Assembly (NCBI GenBank): GCA_946415375.1
Contig: CAMKSF010000013.1
Span: forward strand, 1 to 38,889
Length of the DNA: 38,889 bases
DNA from: an uncultured Clostridia bacterium
GTDB lineage: Bacteria > Bacillota > Clostridia > TANB77 > CAG-508
Direction: 5' to 3'
The notes beneath the pieces were generated by a model. It ran no database searches. It was given only the letters and a program-made list of their open reading frames with translations, and was not told the DNA's origin. Shown here in pieces: positions 14,473-22,525 of the stretch (positions within the stretch are counted from its first letter, which is position 1; every line of letters starts with the position of its first letter). The translations under genes were made by a program, and so were the position numbers.

Positions 14473-14890
14473 ATGAATTTAGAATATATCGAAGAAATAA
14501 TTGATAGAGAAAAAATTAATTTAATTGATACTTATTTGGAAAATACAGCAGGAGCATATATTAATTATGAAAAAATAAACATTATTATGTTTGATTCATC
14601 TAAAACAGAAAATTCACTAAAGAAAAAAGAAGTTTTATCTGAAGAATTAGGTCATTACTTTACAGATTCAACTTACAAATTTAATTCTAGCTTAGATCTA
14701 GTTAGTAAACAAGAATATCGAGCTAAAAAATGGAGTTACTATACCCTTATTCCTTATGAAAAACTAAAATCAGCTATTTTGAAACGGTATTAGTAATCTT
14801 TATTCTTTAGCTGATTATTTTGATGTAACAGTCGAATATATGCAAAATGCTATTAATTTTTATAAAGAAAAATATGGATATATTGTTTAG
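14473..14890 (+). CDS. ImmA/IrrE-like metallopeptidase read through a +1 shift at CGG
   Basis: Predicted repressor-cleaving peptidase that triggers induction. The first 104 codons end in AAA CGG; in the zero frame a TAG follows one codon later. Moving +1 at CGG (14783-14785) opens a frame that continues I-S-N-L-Y-S-L-A-D-Y-F-D-V and ends at TAG 14888, giving 138 residues. This tail is the normal end of ImmA-type proteins, where a helix with A-D-Y-F-D-V-T follows the I-P-Y-E-K-L-K segment. The metal-site helix is L-S-E-E-L-G-H (about 55-61). Residue 105 is the recoded position. Without recoding the protein would lack its C-terminal 33 residues. Confidence 0.85.
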
Positions 14891-14899
14891 GGGGATAAT

Positions 14900-15646
14900 A
14901 TGAAATTTGGTATGCGTAAACCTAGTATAAAAAAATCAATCAAAGCACGAACCAGTGGAAAGTTAAAAAGAAAAGCAAAAAAAGCTATTAATCCTTTTTA
15001 CGGTAAAAAAGGTGTAGGATTTGTAAAGAATCCTATAAAATCTATAAAAAATTCTATTTATCATAAAACAACTTTTGGAGTTTCTGATTTAGTAAAAAAA
15101 ACTTCTTCAAAAAAATCAAATTCAAAAAGTGCAAGTAGAACAAATATATCTTCATCAAATCCAAAAGCAATGCTTAATAAAGCAAATCATATAGCAAATA
15201 CACTAAATACAACTACAAACCCTCAAAAATTTTTTGAAAGCATTGATGAATTTAGAACTTTCATGCCTCAACTTACACCATTTTATGAAACACGTCAAAT
15301 TAAAGGTCTTTCAATTGCTTCACAATTAAATAAATTTAACAACATGTTACCTGATGAAATCAATAAATTCATAGAAAGATATTATGAAAAAGTTAATGTA
15401 AAAATTTTAAATTTAAAGACCGAAAAAGCCAAAATAAAAGAATTGGAATCTTTTTTTCAAAATTTAAAATACTATAATTCATATATGTTTGAAAAAAATA
15501 TTTCATTGTATGAAAAACTATATAATGATGCAATTGATAAATATAATTTTCGTTTAAGAAAAGCAAATTATATTTTCTGTAATTTTTGTGGCAAGCAAAT
15601 AAAAAATGATAGCATCTTTTGTATCTATTGTGGTAAAAAAGTATAA
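14900..15646 (+). CDS. Basic protein with C-terminal zinc ribbon
   Basis: 248 residues. The first 65 are very basic (K-K-S-I-K-A-R and K-L-K-R-K-A-K-K-A) and may bind nucleic acid. The middle is helical. The end has C-N-F-C-G-K and C-I-Y-C-G-K-K, a zinc ribbon like the one at the N-terminus of the moron at 27736-28800. It lies in the lysogeny operon between the ImmA-like gene and the integrase, so it is probably expressed in the prophage. Function unknown. Confidence 0.55.
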   Translation: MKFGMRKPSIKKSIKARTSGKLKRKAKKAINPFYGKKGVGFVKNPIKSIKNSIYHKTTFGVSDLVKKTSSKKSNSKSASRTNISSSNPKAMLNKANHIANTLNTTTNPQKFFESIDEFRTFMPQLTPFYETRQIKGLSIASQLNKFNNMLPDEINKFIERYYEKVNVKILNLKTEKAKIKELESFFQNLKYYNSYMFEKNISLYEKLYNDAIDKYNFRLRKANYIFCNFCGKQIKNDSIFCIYCGKKV

Positions 15647-15673
15647 TTTATATATCAATCATTACTAAAGAAA

Positions 15674-15702
15674 AAAATGCTAGAAAATAGCATTTTATTT
15701 TT
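15674..15702 (+). terminator. Terminator after the lysogeny genes
   Basis: A 9-bp perfect stem (AAAATGCTA with TAGCATTTT) with a GAAAA loop, followed by ATTTTT. It ends the repressor operon before the integrase gene. Confidence 0.75.
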
Positions 15703-15735
15703 CAAAACAAATACAAACATTTTTTTGGAGGTAAT

Positions 15736-16854
15736 ATGGCAAAGAAGACTAATTTTGAAGTAAATGGGAAAAGTTATTATAAAATAACTCGTACAGTAGG
15801 ACATAAGCCAGACGGAACTGCAATAAAAAAAGTATTCTATGGTACTGGAGTAAAAGAAGCAAATGAAAAAGCTGATAAATATATAAGTGACTTAAAAATG
15901 GGATTGCTAGATGGAAAACATTTAATAACAGTCAATTCTTTATTTCCAAAATGGCTTTTTGGAATAAAGAGAAATGAAGTAAAAGCATCTACATTTGAAA
16001 GTTATTATAGCACTTATAAAAGATTTATTGAACCTGCTGATTTTTCTGATATTCCTATAAATGAAATAAAAGCACTAAAAATACAATATTATTATAATGA
16101 TTTATCAACTACGCCTAACAATGTTAAGAAAACTAATAAAGTATTAAATATGTTTTTTGGATATGCGGAAAAAGAAGGATATATTATAAAAAATCCTTGT
16201 AAAAATATTTCCCTACCTAAAGAGAAAAAAGCAATTAATACTATCTTAGAAAAGAAACAATCTTTTCAATATTATAATGAAGACGAAATTAATAAATTAA
16301 AAGAAGTTTTTAAGGGAAATAAATTTGAAAATGTTGTACTTTTTGCTCTAGGTACTGGTATGAGAAGAGGAGAAATTTTTGGATTGCAATGGAGCGATCT
16401 GGATTTTGATAAAAAAGAAATACATGTTATCCACAATTTATCCTATCTTGCGGATATTTCTACAGATGGAAAGAAAGAATACCATATAAAATTAAATAGC
16501 CCTAAAACGGAAAATTCCGTTAGAATAATCCCAATGAGTACAAATATATATAATTTATTGTCTTCTATGGAAAAGTCGTCAGATTTTGTTTTCGCACCAA
16601 ATAATGGGCATTTCGATTTAAAGTATTTTCAAAAAGTCTATCAAGGAAAATTAAAAGAAGCAGGAATAAAAAATAAAACATTTCATGATTTACGACATAC
16701 TTTTGCAACTATGCTAATAACACATGGGGCTAATCTAATTACAGTAAAAGAATTGCTAGGACACAGCTCAATAAAAACTACTGAAATTTATTTAGAGGCT
16801 TTACCAAAAACTAAAACAGATGTAGTAGAAAAAATTGACTATTTATTAAACTGA
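15736..16854 (+). CDS. int: Tyrosine recombinase (integrase)
   Basis: 372 residues, typical length of Tn916-type phage integrases. An N-terminal arm-binding domain (about 1-60), a SAM-like core-binding domain (about 65-160, W-L-F-G-I-K and S-T-F-E-S-Y-Y-S) and the catalytic domain follow. Catalytic residues seen: R210 in G-T-G-M-R-R-G-E-I, H317-x-x-R320 in F-H-D-L-R-H-T-F, H343 in L-G-H-S-S, nucleophile Y352 in T-E-I-Y-L. GGAG precedes the ATG. It would insert the phage at a host attB through attP, which should lie just downstream. Confidence 0.95.
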   Translation: MAKKTNFEVNGKSYYKITRTVGHKPDGTAIKKVFYGTGVKEANEKADKYISDLKMGLLDGKHLITVNSLFPKWLFGIKRNEVKASTFESYYSTYKRFIEPADFSDIPINEIKALKIQYYYNDLSTTPNNVKKTNKVLNMFFGYAEKEGYIIKNPCKNISLPKEKKAINTILEKKQSFQYYNEDEINKLKEVFKGNKFENVVLFALGTGMRRGEIFGLQWSDLDFDKKEIHVIHNLSYLADISTDGKKEYHIKLNSPKTENSVRIIPMSTNIYNLLSSMEKSSDFVFAPNNGHFDLKYFQKVYQGKLKEAGIKNKTFHDLRHTFATMLITHGANLITVKELLGHSSIKTTEIYLEALPKTKTDVVEKIDYLLN

Positions 16855-16873
16855 GTAGATAAAAAGTAGATAA
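16854..16873. repeat. Direct repeat in attP region, copy 1
   Basis: AGTAGATAAAAAGTAGATAA, overlapping the integrase stop. An identical 20-base copy lies at 17071-17090, 217 bases on. Each is itself a doublet of AGTAGATAA at 11-base spacing. They probably are integrase arm-type binding sites that flank the attP core. Confidence 0.65.
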
Positions 16874-16885
16874 ATATAAAAAATA

Positions 16886-16918
16886 GCTTTCAAGGGAAAC
16901 CCTTGAAAGCCTTTATTT
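16886..16918 (+). terminator. Integrase terminator
   Basis: A perfect 11-bp stem (GCTTTCAAGGG with CCCTTGAAAGC) with an AAA loop, followed by CTTTATTTTA. Confidence 0.85.
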
Positions 16919-17206
16919 TACTGTGTTTTTACTCAATAATTTCAGATACAACACCTGAACCTACTGTAATTTCAAATGTTTTTCGACATTTTTTACAGTA
17001 TCTTAAATACGCTATTTTACAAGCTTTTTTAAAAATGTTTTTTTGTGATATTCTACATTATCTCAAACTAAGTAGATAAAAAGTAGATAATTTTTGTTGT
17101 AAATTATTTCCACTTTTAAATAAAACTCTTGATTAATTTTACTATATATTTTATAATGTGTAAAGAATGCATTTATTAACCTCAAAAAGAGAGAAAGATG
17201 AGAGAA
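16911..17206. other. Non-coding attP region
   Basis: About 300 bases without a convincing gene between the integrase terminator and the Spo0E-like gene. It holds the second direct repeat (17071-17090) and one TTCGACA at 16984-16990. The attP core cannot be pinned down without the host junctions. Confidence 0.5.
17071..17090. repeat. Direct repeat in attP region, copy 2
   Basis: Identical to 16854-16873. See that entry for the likely role as integrase arm site. Confidence 0.65.
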
Positions 17207-17232
17207 CTACTTCACTAGTTCTCTCATTTTTA
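17199..17232. terminator. Bidirectional terminator hairpin
   Basis: A perfect 11-bp stem (17199-17209 with 17216-17226) with a 6-base loop; TTTTTAA follows on the plus strand and a pyrimidine-rich run on the minus strand. It contains the stop codon of the Spo0E-like gene. Confidence 0.7.
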
Positions 17233-17356
17233 AGTTAAGGTATCTGTCTAATCTTTGGCTCTGTTTTACTATTTTATTGTAGTCACTTCCATTTTTTATC
17301 ATTTGCTCTAGTTTCGCACGATTTCTTATGATTAATAGTTCTAGTTTGTAGTTCAT
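17207..17356 (-). CDS. Spo0E-like aspartyl phosphatase
   Basis: A 49-residue ORF from ATG 17356 (AGAGGTGATT in front). Spo0E-family proteins are short two-helix hairpins that remove phosphate from Spo0A~P and thereby block sporulation; their signature is S-Q-x-L-D. Here S-Q-R-L-D lies at residues 33-37, after a first helix with R-N-R-A-K-L-E, and the length is typical. It has its own promoter with Spo0A-box-like sites and ends in a terminator, so it is a single-gene unit next to the attachment site. A phage gene of this kind could keep an infected or lysogenic cell from entering sporulation. The family call is strong; the effect is inference. Confidence 0.8.
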   Translation of the reverse strand: MNYKLELLIIRNRAKLEQMIKNGSDYNKIVKQSQRLDRYLNLKMRELVK

Positions 17357-17376
17357 ACTAATCACCTCTTATGCAT

Positions 17377-17420
17377 ATTATAACATTTTATGTTTACTTT
17401 GTGTGTCGAACGGTGTCGAG
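17377..17420 (-). promoter_or_regulatory. Promoter of the Spo0E-like gene with Spo0A-box pair
   Basis: On the minus strand a TATAAT box lies at 17382-17377 with a poor -35 (about 17405-17400). Overlapping and just upstream are TGTCGAA (17404-17410, perfect 0A box) and TGTCGAG (17414-17420, one mismatch), spaced exactly 10 bp. A weak -35 with 0A boxes beside it is the arrangement of promoters activated by Spo0A~P. Confidence 0.6.
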
Positions 17421-17427
17421 GATATCA

Positions 17428-17453
17428 AAAAAAGACTATTTCTAGTCTTTTTT
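17428..17453. terminator. Bidirectional terminator of the SecB operon
   Basis: An 11-bp stem (AAAAAAGACTA with TAGTCTTTTTT) with a TTTC loop overlaps the stop codon of the SecB-like gene and gives T-runs on both strands. Confidence 0.75.
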
Positions 17454-17867
17454 TTCTTCTTGCTCTTTTTTTCTTGTTAACATTGCATTAACATTTATTG
17501 CTGGCAATATTACTGGTGATATATTGGCTGATGCTGTATAATTTGATACAATTGCTCTTAAATATGGATACATAATTGCTATAGCATTTGCTTCATATTT
17601 CAAAATATCGTCATTACCTTCTAATGCAAAATATCCTGTAGCCTCCACTTCCATATGAAAAGGTGCATTTTCAACATCTTTAAATACTCCAACATTAAGA
17701 GTTATGCACATTTTGTTTTTTTCATTATTAACTTTGGTTGTATTTTTAATGTCAAAAATTAATTTCCATGTAATATTATCATTTATTTTTTCACTTGCTT
17801 TATATGTTACATTATTTACTATATAATTTAAGAATTTTAAGCTACTAATACTTTCTCTTCCTTCCAT
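17442..17867 (-). CDS. SecB-like chaperone
   Basis: 141 residues. SecB folds are visible: strands with F-H-M-E-V-E-A-T-G-Y-F-A-L (about 77-89), then N-A-I-A-I-M-Y-P-Y-L-R-A-I-V (about 99-112) and I-S-P-V-I-L-P-A-I-N-V-N-A-M-L near the end, matching the family's P-Y-x-R-x-x-I and L-x-P-I-N-F segments. It is the last of three overlapping genes. SecB is not the usual export chaperone of Firmicutes; solitary SecB-like genes there mostly belong to toxin-antitoxin-chaperone operons, where they protect the antitoxin. That fits the gene order here. Confidence 0.8.
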   Translation of the reverse strand: MEGRESISSLKFLNYIVNNVTYKASEKINDNITWKLIFDIKNTTKVNNEKNKMCITLNVGVFKDVENAPFHMEVEATGYFALEGNDDILKYEANAIAIMYPYLRAIVSNYTASANISPVILPAINVNAMLTRKKEQEEKKD

Positions 17868-18142
17868 ACAATATTTTCTCCTTCTTCATTAATAAAATCT
17901 TTTGTCATATTCTCAAAACTAAAAGTTTCATTTAATTCTAATTGCTGTGATTCAATTGCAATATAAGATTTAATTTCACCTGTGCTAATCTCATTTATCA
18001 TATGATTTATATTCTCATACGTATCATATTTCATTTCTTCATATTCTTTGTCAGCATTTTTAATTGCTCTATCTAATTGCTCAAACGTAATTTTATCCAA
18101 TGCCTTTAGAATTTCCGCAATATCTTTTGGATCATTAATCAT
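17837..18142 (-). CDS. Small acidic protein, candidate antitoxin
   Basis: 101 residues from ATG 18142 (GAGGTG in front; an in-frame GTG at 18151 coincides with that site). Strongly acidic and mostly helical, with an aromatic-containing tail (N-E-T-F-S-F-E-N-M ... I-V-W-K) of the kind a SecB chaperone binds. It overlaps the ART-like gene by 8 bases and the SecB-like gene by 31. No named family recognised; the antitoxin role is inferred only from order and composition. Confidence 0.5.
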   Translation of the reverse strand: MINDPKDIAEILKALDKITFEQLDRAIKNADKEYEEMKYDTYENINHMINEISTGEIKSYIAIESQQLELNETFSFENMTKDFINEEGENIVWKEEKVLVA

Positions 18143-18767
18143 TTTTATCACCTCTATTATATATTATTAAATTGAATACTTCTTTTGTCACATTGTTATG
18201 CTCTAATTCAATTATATTTTTTATTGCTTTTTGATTTTTTATACAAATTTGTTTCTGAATACAAGTAATGAAATCTCCTGGTAACTTTGTTTTTGTCTTT
18301 GTTATATATTTAGGATAAACTGCACAAATAACATCATACCTAGATATATATTGCTCATTATTTTGCCTTTCTAAATCTTCTATTACTTTTATAATATATG
18401 CGTATCCTTTATTTAAAATTTCATTAAATTTTTCTTCCGAATAATAATGTTGTATTATTTGTAATAAGTGCTCAAAAATCAAATATCCTTGAGGTTCGCT
18501 AAAATCTATAACTTTGTAATTTTCTGTGTCTAATTCTACCATCAGTATTCCACATGACTTTTGGATTTCATCATAATCGTACACGTCGTGTTTCACTACA
18601 CCTAGTATTCCCCATTCCATTGCATAATATATATTTTCAAATAAGTATATTCCTTTTCCTAGCCAATGTCCCTTATTAGCTTTTGATTCAATAAATCCAT
18701 ATTTTAATATTGATTCTACATTTTTTATTTTTGTTGTATGGTATCCTATTATTGTTTCTTCATTCAT
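18135..18767 (-). CDS. ADP-ribosyltransferase-like protein, candidate toxin
   Basis: 210 residues with TAGGAGT before ATG 18767. The N-terminal I-I-G-Y-H-T-T (H10), S-I-L-K-Y-G-F-I and W-L-G-K-G-I-Y-L-F-E-N (Y41) followed by A-M-E-W match the PARP-type ADP-ribosyltransferase fold (H-Y motif, the pattern 'Y-H-G-T ... G-x-G-I-Y'). A third catalytic Glu is plausible but not certain. Such enzymes modify proteins or nucleic acids using NAD and are common as toxins and anti-phage effectors. As first gene of the operon with the SecB-like chaperone, it is the likely toxin. Confidence 0.65.
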   Translation of the reverse strand: MNEETIIGYHTTKIKNVESILKYGFIESKANKGHWLGKGIYLFENIYYAMEWGILGVVKHDVYDYDEIQKSCGILMVELDTENYKVIDFSEPQGYLIFEHLLQIIQHYYSEEKFNEILNKGYAYIIKVIEDLERQNNEQYISRYDVICAVYPKYITKTKTKLPGDFITCIQKQICIKNQKAIKNIIELEHNNVTKEVFNLIIYNRGDKND

Positions 18768-19112
18768 TTTTACTCCTAGTATATATATTATTATTATTTA
18801 TATTAAGTTTATACTAAGCCCAAAAAAATTACAATATTATTGAACAAATTATTTTCGGTTTTCGTCGACATTTTTCGACATCTTTTTTATAATTTTATCA
18901 TTACATTTTTGTTTGTCAATATTAAGTATCATTATAATTGTATCATGATTTACATAATTTGTAAAGTTTGCTTTATCTATGTCTATTATTTGGTTTTTTT
19001 ATAATTCTATTCTCAAATTTTTGTATTTAGAACGAACCTTTCAGAATCAATTTTAAGCCATTTTTATAATTTAGACATATAGTTTTATACCTCAATTTTA
19101 CTGTTTTAGGCA
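18768..19112. promoter_or_regulatory. Non-coding region with promoter and Spo0A-box pair
   Basis: No gene seen. On the minus strand TTGACA (18918-18913) and TAAAAT (18896-18891) form a promoter for the accessory operon. Downstream of the -10 lie GTCGACA (18864-18870, 6 of 7) and TTCGACA (18874-18880, perfect 0A box), spaced 10 bp. Boxes in that place would suit repression by Spo0A. The rest (18930-19110) is AT-rich with nothing recognisable. Confidence 0.55.
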
Positions 19113-19148
19113 CAAAAAAAGAGGTAGGCTGAAATTAATCAACCTACC
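19113..19148 (-). terminator. Terminator of the late operon
   Basis: Stem GGTAGG...CCTACC (19123-19128 with 19143-19148) extended by four inner pairs, followed on the minus strand by CTCTTTTTTT. It directly follows the amidase stop and ends the late transcript. Confidence 0.8.
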
Positions 19149-19155
19149 CCATATT

Positions 19156-20154
19156 TTATGCAAATAATTTTTCAAAAGTGTTCTTTCCTACAAGACTATC
19201 TACCTCTAAATTATTATTTTTTTGAAATTCTTTTACTTTGCTGTCTGTGATACTTCCAAAAATAGAATCTGCATCTAAATCATATCCTTTGCAAATTAGC
19301 ATTGCTTGAATTAAATATGTAATATTTCCTTCGTCGCCTTTTTCTACAACTACACAAGCATTTCTAGTTAAAGGTCCAAAAATTCCATCTATATCTAATC
19401 CCGCATTAAATTGTTTATTTAGTTCTGTTTGTAATCCTTTCACTAATGCTGTATGAGTTTCTGCACCATATATATTGTCTACTGCTATATTGAAGCCATA
19501 TCTACTATTTAGAGTAGATTGTATACTTGCTATTTTTCCGACTTTTTGTCCACTTTCGGCGGTATTTTGTCCGTTTTCGGCTGGACTTTGTCTTACTGGA
19601 ACATCGTTATTACTTGTTATTCCTAATGTTCTTAAAAATCCTTTTGCAATAGCTTGTCCTACTATTTTTTGTTCTTCAATTGTATCTCCTATTTGTACAT
19701 CATTTGCATTATCAACAAAGTATGCTTCTGTAATTACAGCTGGAGCATTTGTACATCTTATAAATCCAAAGTAATCTGTTCCATCTGTATCGACTTTTGT
19801 TTTTGTTCCTCTAGAATTTTGACCGATTGCTTCCAATTCTTTTAAAATATTCTCTGCAAGTATTTTGCCTTTTCCTCCGATAACAGAATGAAAGACTTCT
19901 GCTCCATCTCCTCCACCAGCGTTTAAATGAATGTCTGCACACAAATCAGGATTATATGCATTACATTCGTTTATTTTTTCTCTTAAACTTTCATCTTCAT
20001 CTATGTATCTGCTCATTCTTACTTCTACACCATTTGCAATTAAATAATCTTTACAAGCTGTTGCTATTACTAATGCGCCATTTTTTTCTACTATATATCC
20101 TACTGCTCCTGAATCACTTCCACCGTGTCCTACACCTATAAATACTCTACGCAT
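19156..20154 (-). CDS. Endolysin: N-acetylmuramoyl-L-alanine amidase
   Basis: 332 residues. Amidase_3 domain at about 1-180: zinc ligands in G-V-G-H-G-G (H9), E24 region, A-D-I-H-L-N-A (H76) and the catalytic Glu in I-T-E-A-Y-F (about 146). Then a short Gln/Glu/Pro linker and two peptidoglycan-binding segments (about 207-265 with V-D-N-I-Y-G-A-E-T and I-D-G-I-F-G-P-L-T; about 275-332 with S-I-F-G-S-I-T and V-G-K-N-T-F-E). It cuts the wall at lysis. Preceded by two holin-like genes, which complete the lysis cassette. There is no signal peptide, so it depends on a holin. Confidence 0.92.
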   Translation of the reverse strand: MRRVFIGVGHGGSDSGAVGYIVEKNGALVIATACKDYLIANGVEVRMSRYIDEDESLREKINECNAYNPDLCADIHLNAGGGDGAEVFHSVIGGKGKILAENILKELEAIGQNSRGTKTKVDTDGTDYFGFIRCTNAPAVITEAYFVDNANDVQIGDTIEEQKIVGQAIAKGFLRTLGITSNNDVPVRQSPAENGQNTAESGQKVGKIASIQSTLNSRYGFNIAVDNIYGAETHTALVKGLQTELNKQFNAGLDIDGIFGPLTRNACVVVEKGDEGNITYLIQAMLICKGYDLDADSIFGSITDSKVKEFQKNNNLEVDSLVGKNTFEKLFA

Positions 20155-20157
20155 AAC

Positions 20158-20352
20158 CTATTCCTCCTTTTCTTTATTTTTCGTAAAATAATATGTAACT
20201 ATTGCACTTGCTATAGCCATAAAAGCTTCTACACTTACAACATTCTTGAATGTTAATATACACGTTGTTATGATTACTGCTAAACTTAATATTGTCTTTA
20301 CTTTAAATAAGTTTGCTAGATTAATTAAAAATTGTGTTAATGCTTCTTTCAT
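20158..20352 (-). CDS. Holin-like membrane protein
   Basis: 64 residues with two hydrophobic stretches (about 18-34 and 42-57) and a charged K-N-K-E-K-E-E tail, the size and topology of small phage holins. It lies 3 bases before the amidase. It would form the membrane lesion that releases the amidase. Confidence 0.75.
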   Translation of the reverse strand: MKEALTQFLINLANLFKVKTILSLAVIITTCILTFKNVVSVEAFMAIASAIVTYYFTKNKEKEE

Positions 20353-20358
20353 AAAACA

Positions 20359-20610
20359 TCATCTCTTTTCTATATTATTTTTTATTTCTGCAAGAGTTTG
20401 TTCTTGATTTTCCATACTTTTCTGCAAAAGTTCAAGTGATTTTGCTGTATTTGAATTAGATACTTTCATTTCTTCAAGCGATTCTGTTATCTTCTTCTTG
20501 TTTGTTACCCAATCCCAAACAAAAAGTACAACTACTATTGCAGATACTCCATAATTTGCAATTAAATTCGCCATGTTTTCCAATTTACTATTCACCTCCA
20601 AGCTCTCCAT
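20359..20610 (-). CDS. BhlA/UviB-like holin-associated protein
   Basis: 83 residues: one transmembrane segment (about 20-38, V-S-A-I-V-V-V-L-F-V-W-D-W) and a C-terminal helical, heptad-rich tail. This plan matches the BhlA/UviB group, which works with holins or bacteriocin release. Overlaps the tail protein gene by 23 bases. Confidence 0.7.
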   Translation of the reverse strand: MESLEVNSKLENMANLIANYGVSAIVVVLFVWDWVTNKKKITESLEEMKVSNSNTAKSLELLQKSMENQEQTLAEIKNNIEKR

Positions 20611-22525
20611 ATTGTGCTTTATACTGTGTTAACTCTGCATTTACACTTTCATATAATTGCCTTATTTGAGCTTCATGTGATGATTCTTTCCTTACCTTTA
20701 CATATACATTACTTGGCTGTACTGTTGTATCTACTGTTAATACATTTGTTCCTCTTATTGTTGGTATATTTGTGTTAGTATCTGATAGTGAAATACTTTC
20801 GTTTTCTTCAATTGGATTATCTATGTAAATGTTTGTTGTTTCAGATTCGAAATATACTTCTTCATCAACATCAATTCCTATAACATCAAAAACTAATATA
20901 TCATTTCCTTTTGTAACACTTATTTGGTCTTTTACATTTAATACTCTACCATTGTATTTATAATCTTCATCAAGTTCTATGTTACACGCTGGAGCAACTC
21001 CATCACCTTTATTATTTGCATAAATATTCCCAATTCCACCTGATGTATTAACAGTTCGAATATGACTTGCACTTGAAGTAATTACAGTACGTAATCCCCA
21101 AACTTGTGCACTACCATTTCTATTTTTTATACGGTTTGTATCATTTCCAGTACCAGCTGTCGATAAGTCAGAATAATTCGAGTAATATGGATAAGGCTCT
21201 CCCTCATTAATGAGTACACTCTCATTTCCACCATATACTTCACTTCTCGATAATAAGAAAAATTTATCTTCAAATGTAACATATCCGCCACCATCTGTAG
21301 GGTTATTTCTAGCTACTACTTTACGAGATATACCTACGAATGCAAGAAAATTACTATCTAAATCCCTTAAAAATCCTGACATTTCAGAGTTCCAATCAGG
21401 AGGTCTATCAAATTTAGTTTGAGGTTGCCATACTGAGCCGGCATTTTCACTACTATTCAAATATTGTCTTATTGCCCCGTGAACATAATTATTACTTCCA
21501 TAACGTGCACGCTGAATGTGATTTAAATTTGTACTATTTCCATCTGTTGTACCGAGACTTGTTCCTGCACTGCCTTCCGCAACAGATATATTACTTTCAA
21601 TAACAGTGAAAACATCTGATTTATATGATGTAATCTTCGAATTAGATGCTTGAGTATTATAAGCCCAATTGAATGTAAGTTGTCCTCCAGGCTCAACATC
21701 TTCTGTAAGTGTAAAATTATAGGTCTTACCGCCTCCATAAGCAGCATCATATCCCTGTTGAATTGTAAAACAATATGTGCCTGCCACAAGACCATTTTCG
21801 GCATAATAAAGAGCTTCGGGTGCATCAAGCATCATTGTTGTTGGCAAACAGTCATGTAATTGCAATGTTGCAGTATGTTTAGCCTTACGTTTAACTGCAA
21901 CAGGTATTTTATAACCATAAGGTTCAAAAAACGTAGTAGTCCCTTCGGTTAAATAAAATACTGCGTCATCAACATAAGCAATAAAATTAACTATTAAATA
22001 TTTTGCAGTCGATGGGGAAAGTGCAGTTATTGAATAATTGTTTATATTACCTCTTACATTCATTGTATTCCTACTTAAAATATTTTTATTTTGATCAAAC
22101 CAACATAGCGCGATTGTATTTTCTAAACTATAATTTTGAGATGTGTTACACGTAAACGTATAATTTACGTTTGATTCTATGGACACATAATCACTATGAT
22201 TTAAAGTGTTTTCTGGTGCTGGTGATAAGCTTATTGCTTCATTTCCATTTGAATTTATATATTTTTTCTTTACCGCTTTTTTTAAATCAAATAAATTATT
22301 TGTTTTATCTCCCACACCACCACTAGCACCTTCAATCCTATAATCTAATAGATTTTCTCCAATTCCATTAAAACTAATTGGTGGAACTCCTTCAACTTCT
22401 TCATAGAATAAATCTTTTAATGCACTTACCATTTGTGGTGGAGTGTATGTATTATTAGTTCCATTTTGTTCTCTTATTACATTAGCAATTTGACTATAGT
22501 ATTGGTTATTAGTTAATACTTTCAT
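20588..22525 (-). CDS. Tail fibre / receptor-binding protein with DUF6273-like domain
   Basis: 645 residues. The N-terminus (Y-Y-S-Q-I-A-N-V-I-R-E-Q-N-G) is a typical attachment part of clostridial phage tail proteins. Middle: beta-rich domain. About 340-530 there is a domain with A-I-R-Q-Y-L-N-S, F-L-L-S-R-S-E-V-Y, V-W-G-L-R-T and A-P-A-C-N-I, the pattern of DUF6273, a surface-exposed domain often used for binding. That part of the gene (about 20.9-21.6 kb) is less AT-rich than its neighbours, which suggests acquisition by transfer. The C-terminus is a short helical region. It is the last structural gene before lysis. Confidence 0.7.
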   Translation of the reverse strand: MKVLTNNQYYSQIANVIREQNGTNNTYTPPQMVSALKDLFYEEVEGVPPISFNGIGENLLDYRIEGASGGVGDKTNNLFDLKKAVKKKYINSNGNEAISLSPAPENTLNHSDYVSIESNVNYTFTCNTSQNYSLENTIALCWFDQNKNILSRNTMNVRGNINNYSITALSPSTAKYLIVNFIAYVDDAVFYLTEGTTTFFEPYGYKIPVAVKRKAKHTATLQLHDCLPTTMMLDAPEALYYAENGLVAGTYCFTIQQGYDAAYGGGKTYNFTLTEDVEPGGQLTFNWAYNTQASNSKITSYKSDVFTVIESNISVAEGSAGTSLGTTDGNSTNLNHIQRARYGSNNYVHGAIRQYLNSSENAGSVWQPQTKFDRPPDWNSEMSGFLRDLDSNFLAFVGISRKVVARNNPTDGGGYVTFEDKFFLLSRSEVYGGNESVLINEGEPYPYYSNYSDLSTAGTGNDTNRIKNRNGSAQVWGLRTVITSSASHIRTVNTSGGIGNIYANNKGDGVAPACNIELDEDYKYNGRVLNVKDQISVTKGNDILVFDVIGIDVDEEVYFESETTNIYIDNPIEENESISLSDTNTNIPTIRGTNVLTVDTTVQPSNVYVKVRKESSHEAQIRQLYESVNAELTQYKAQYGELGGE

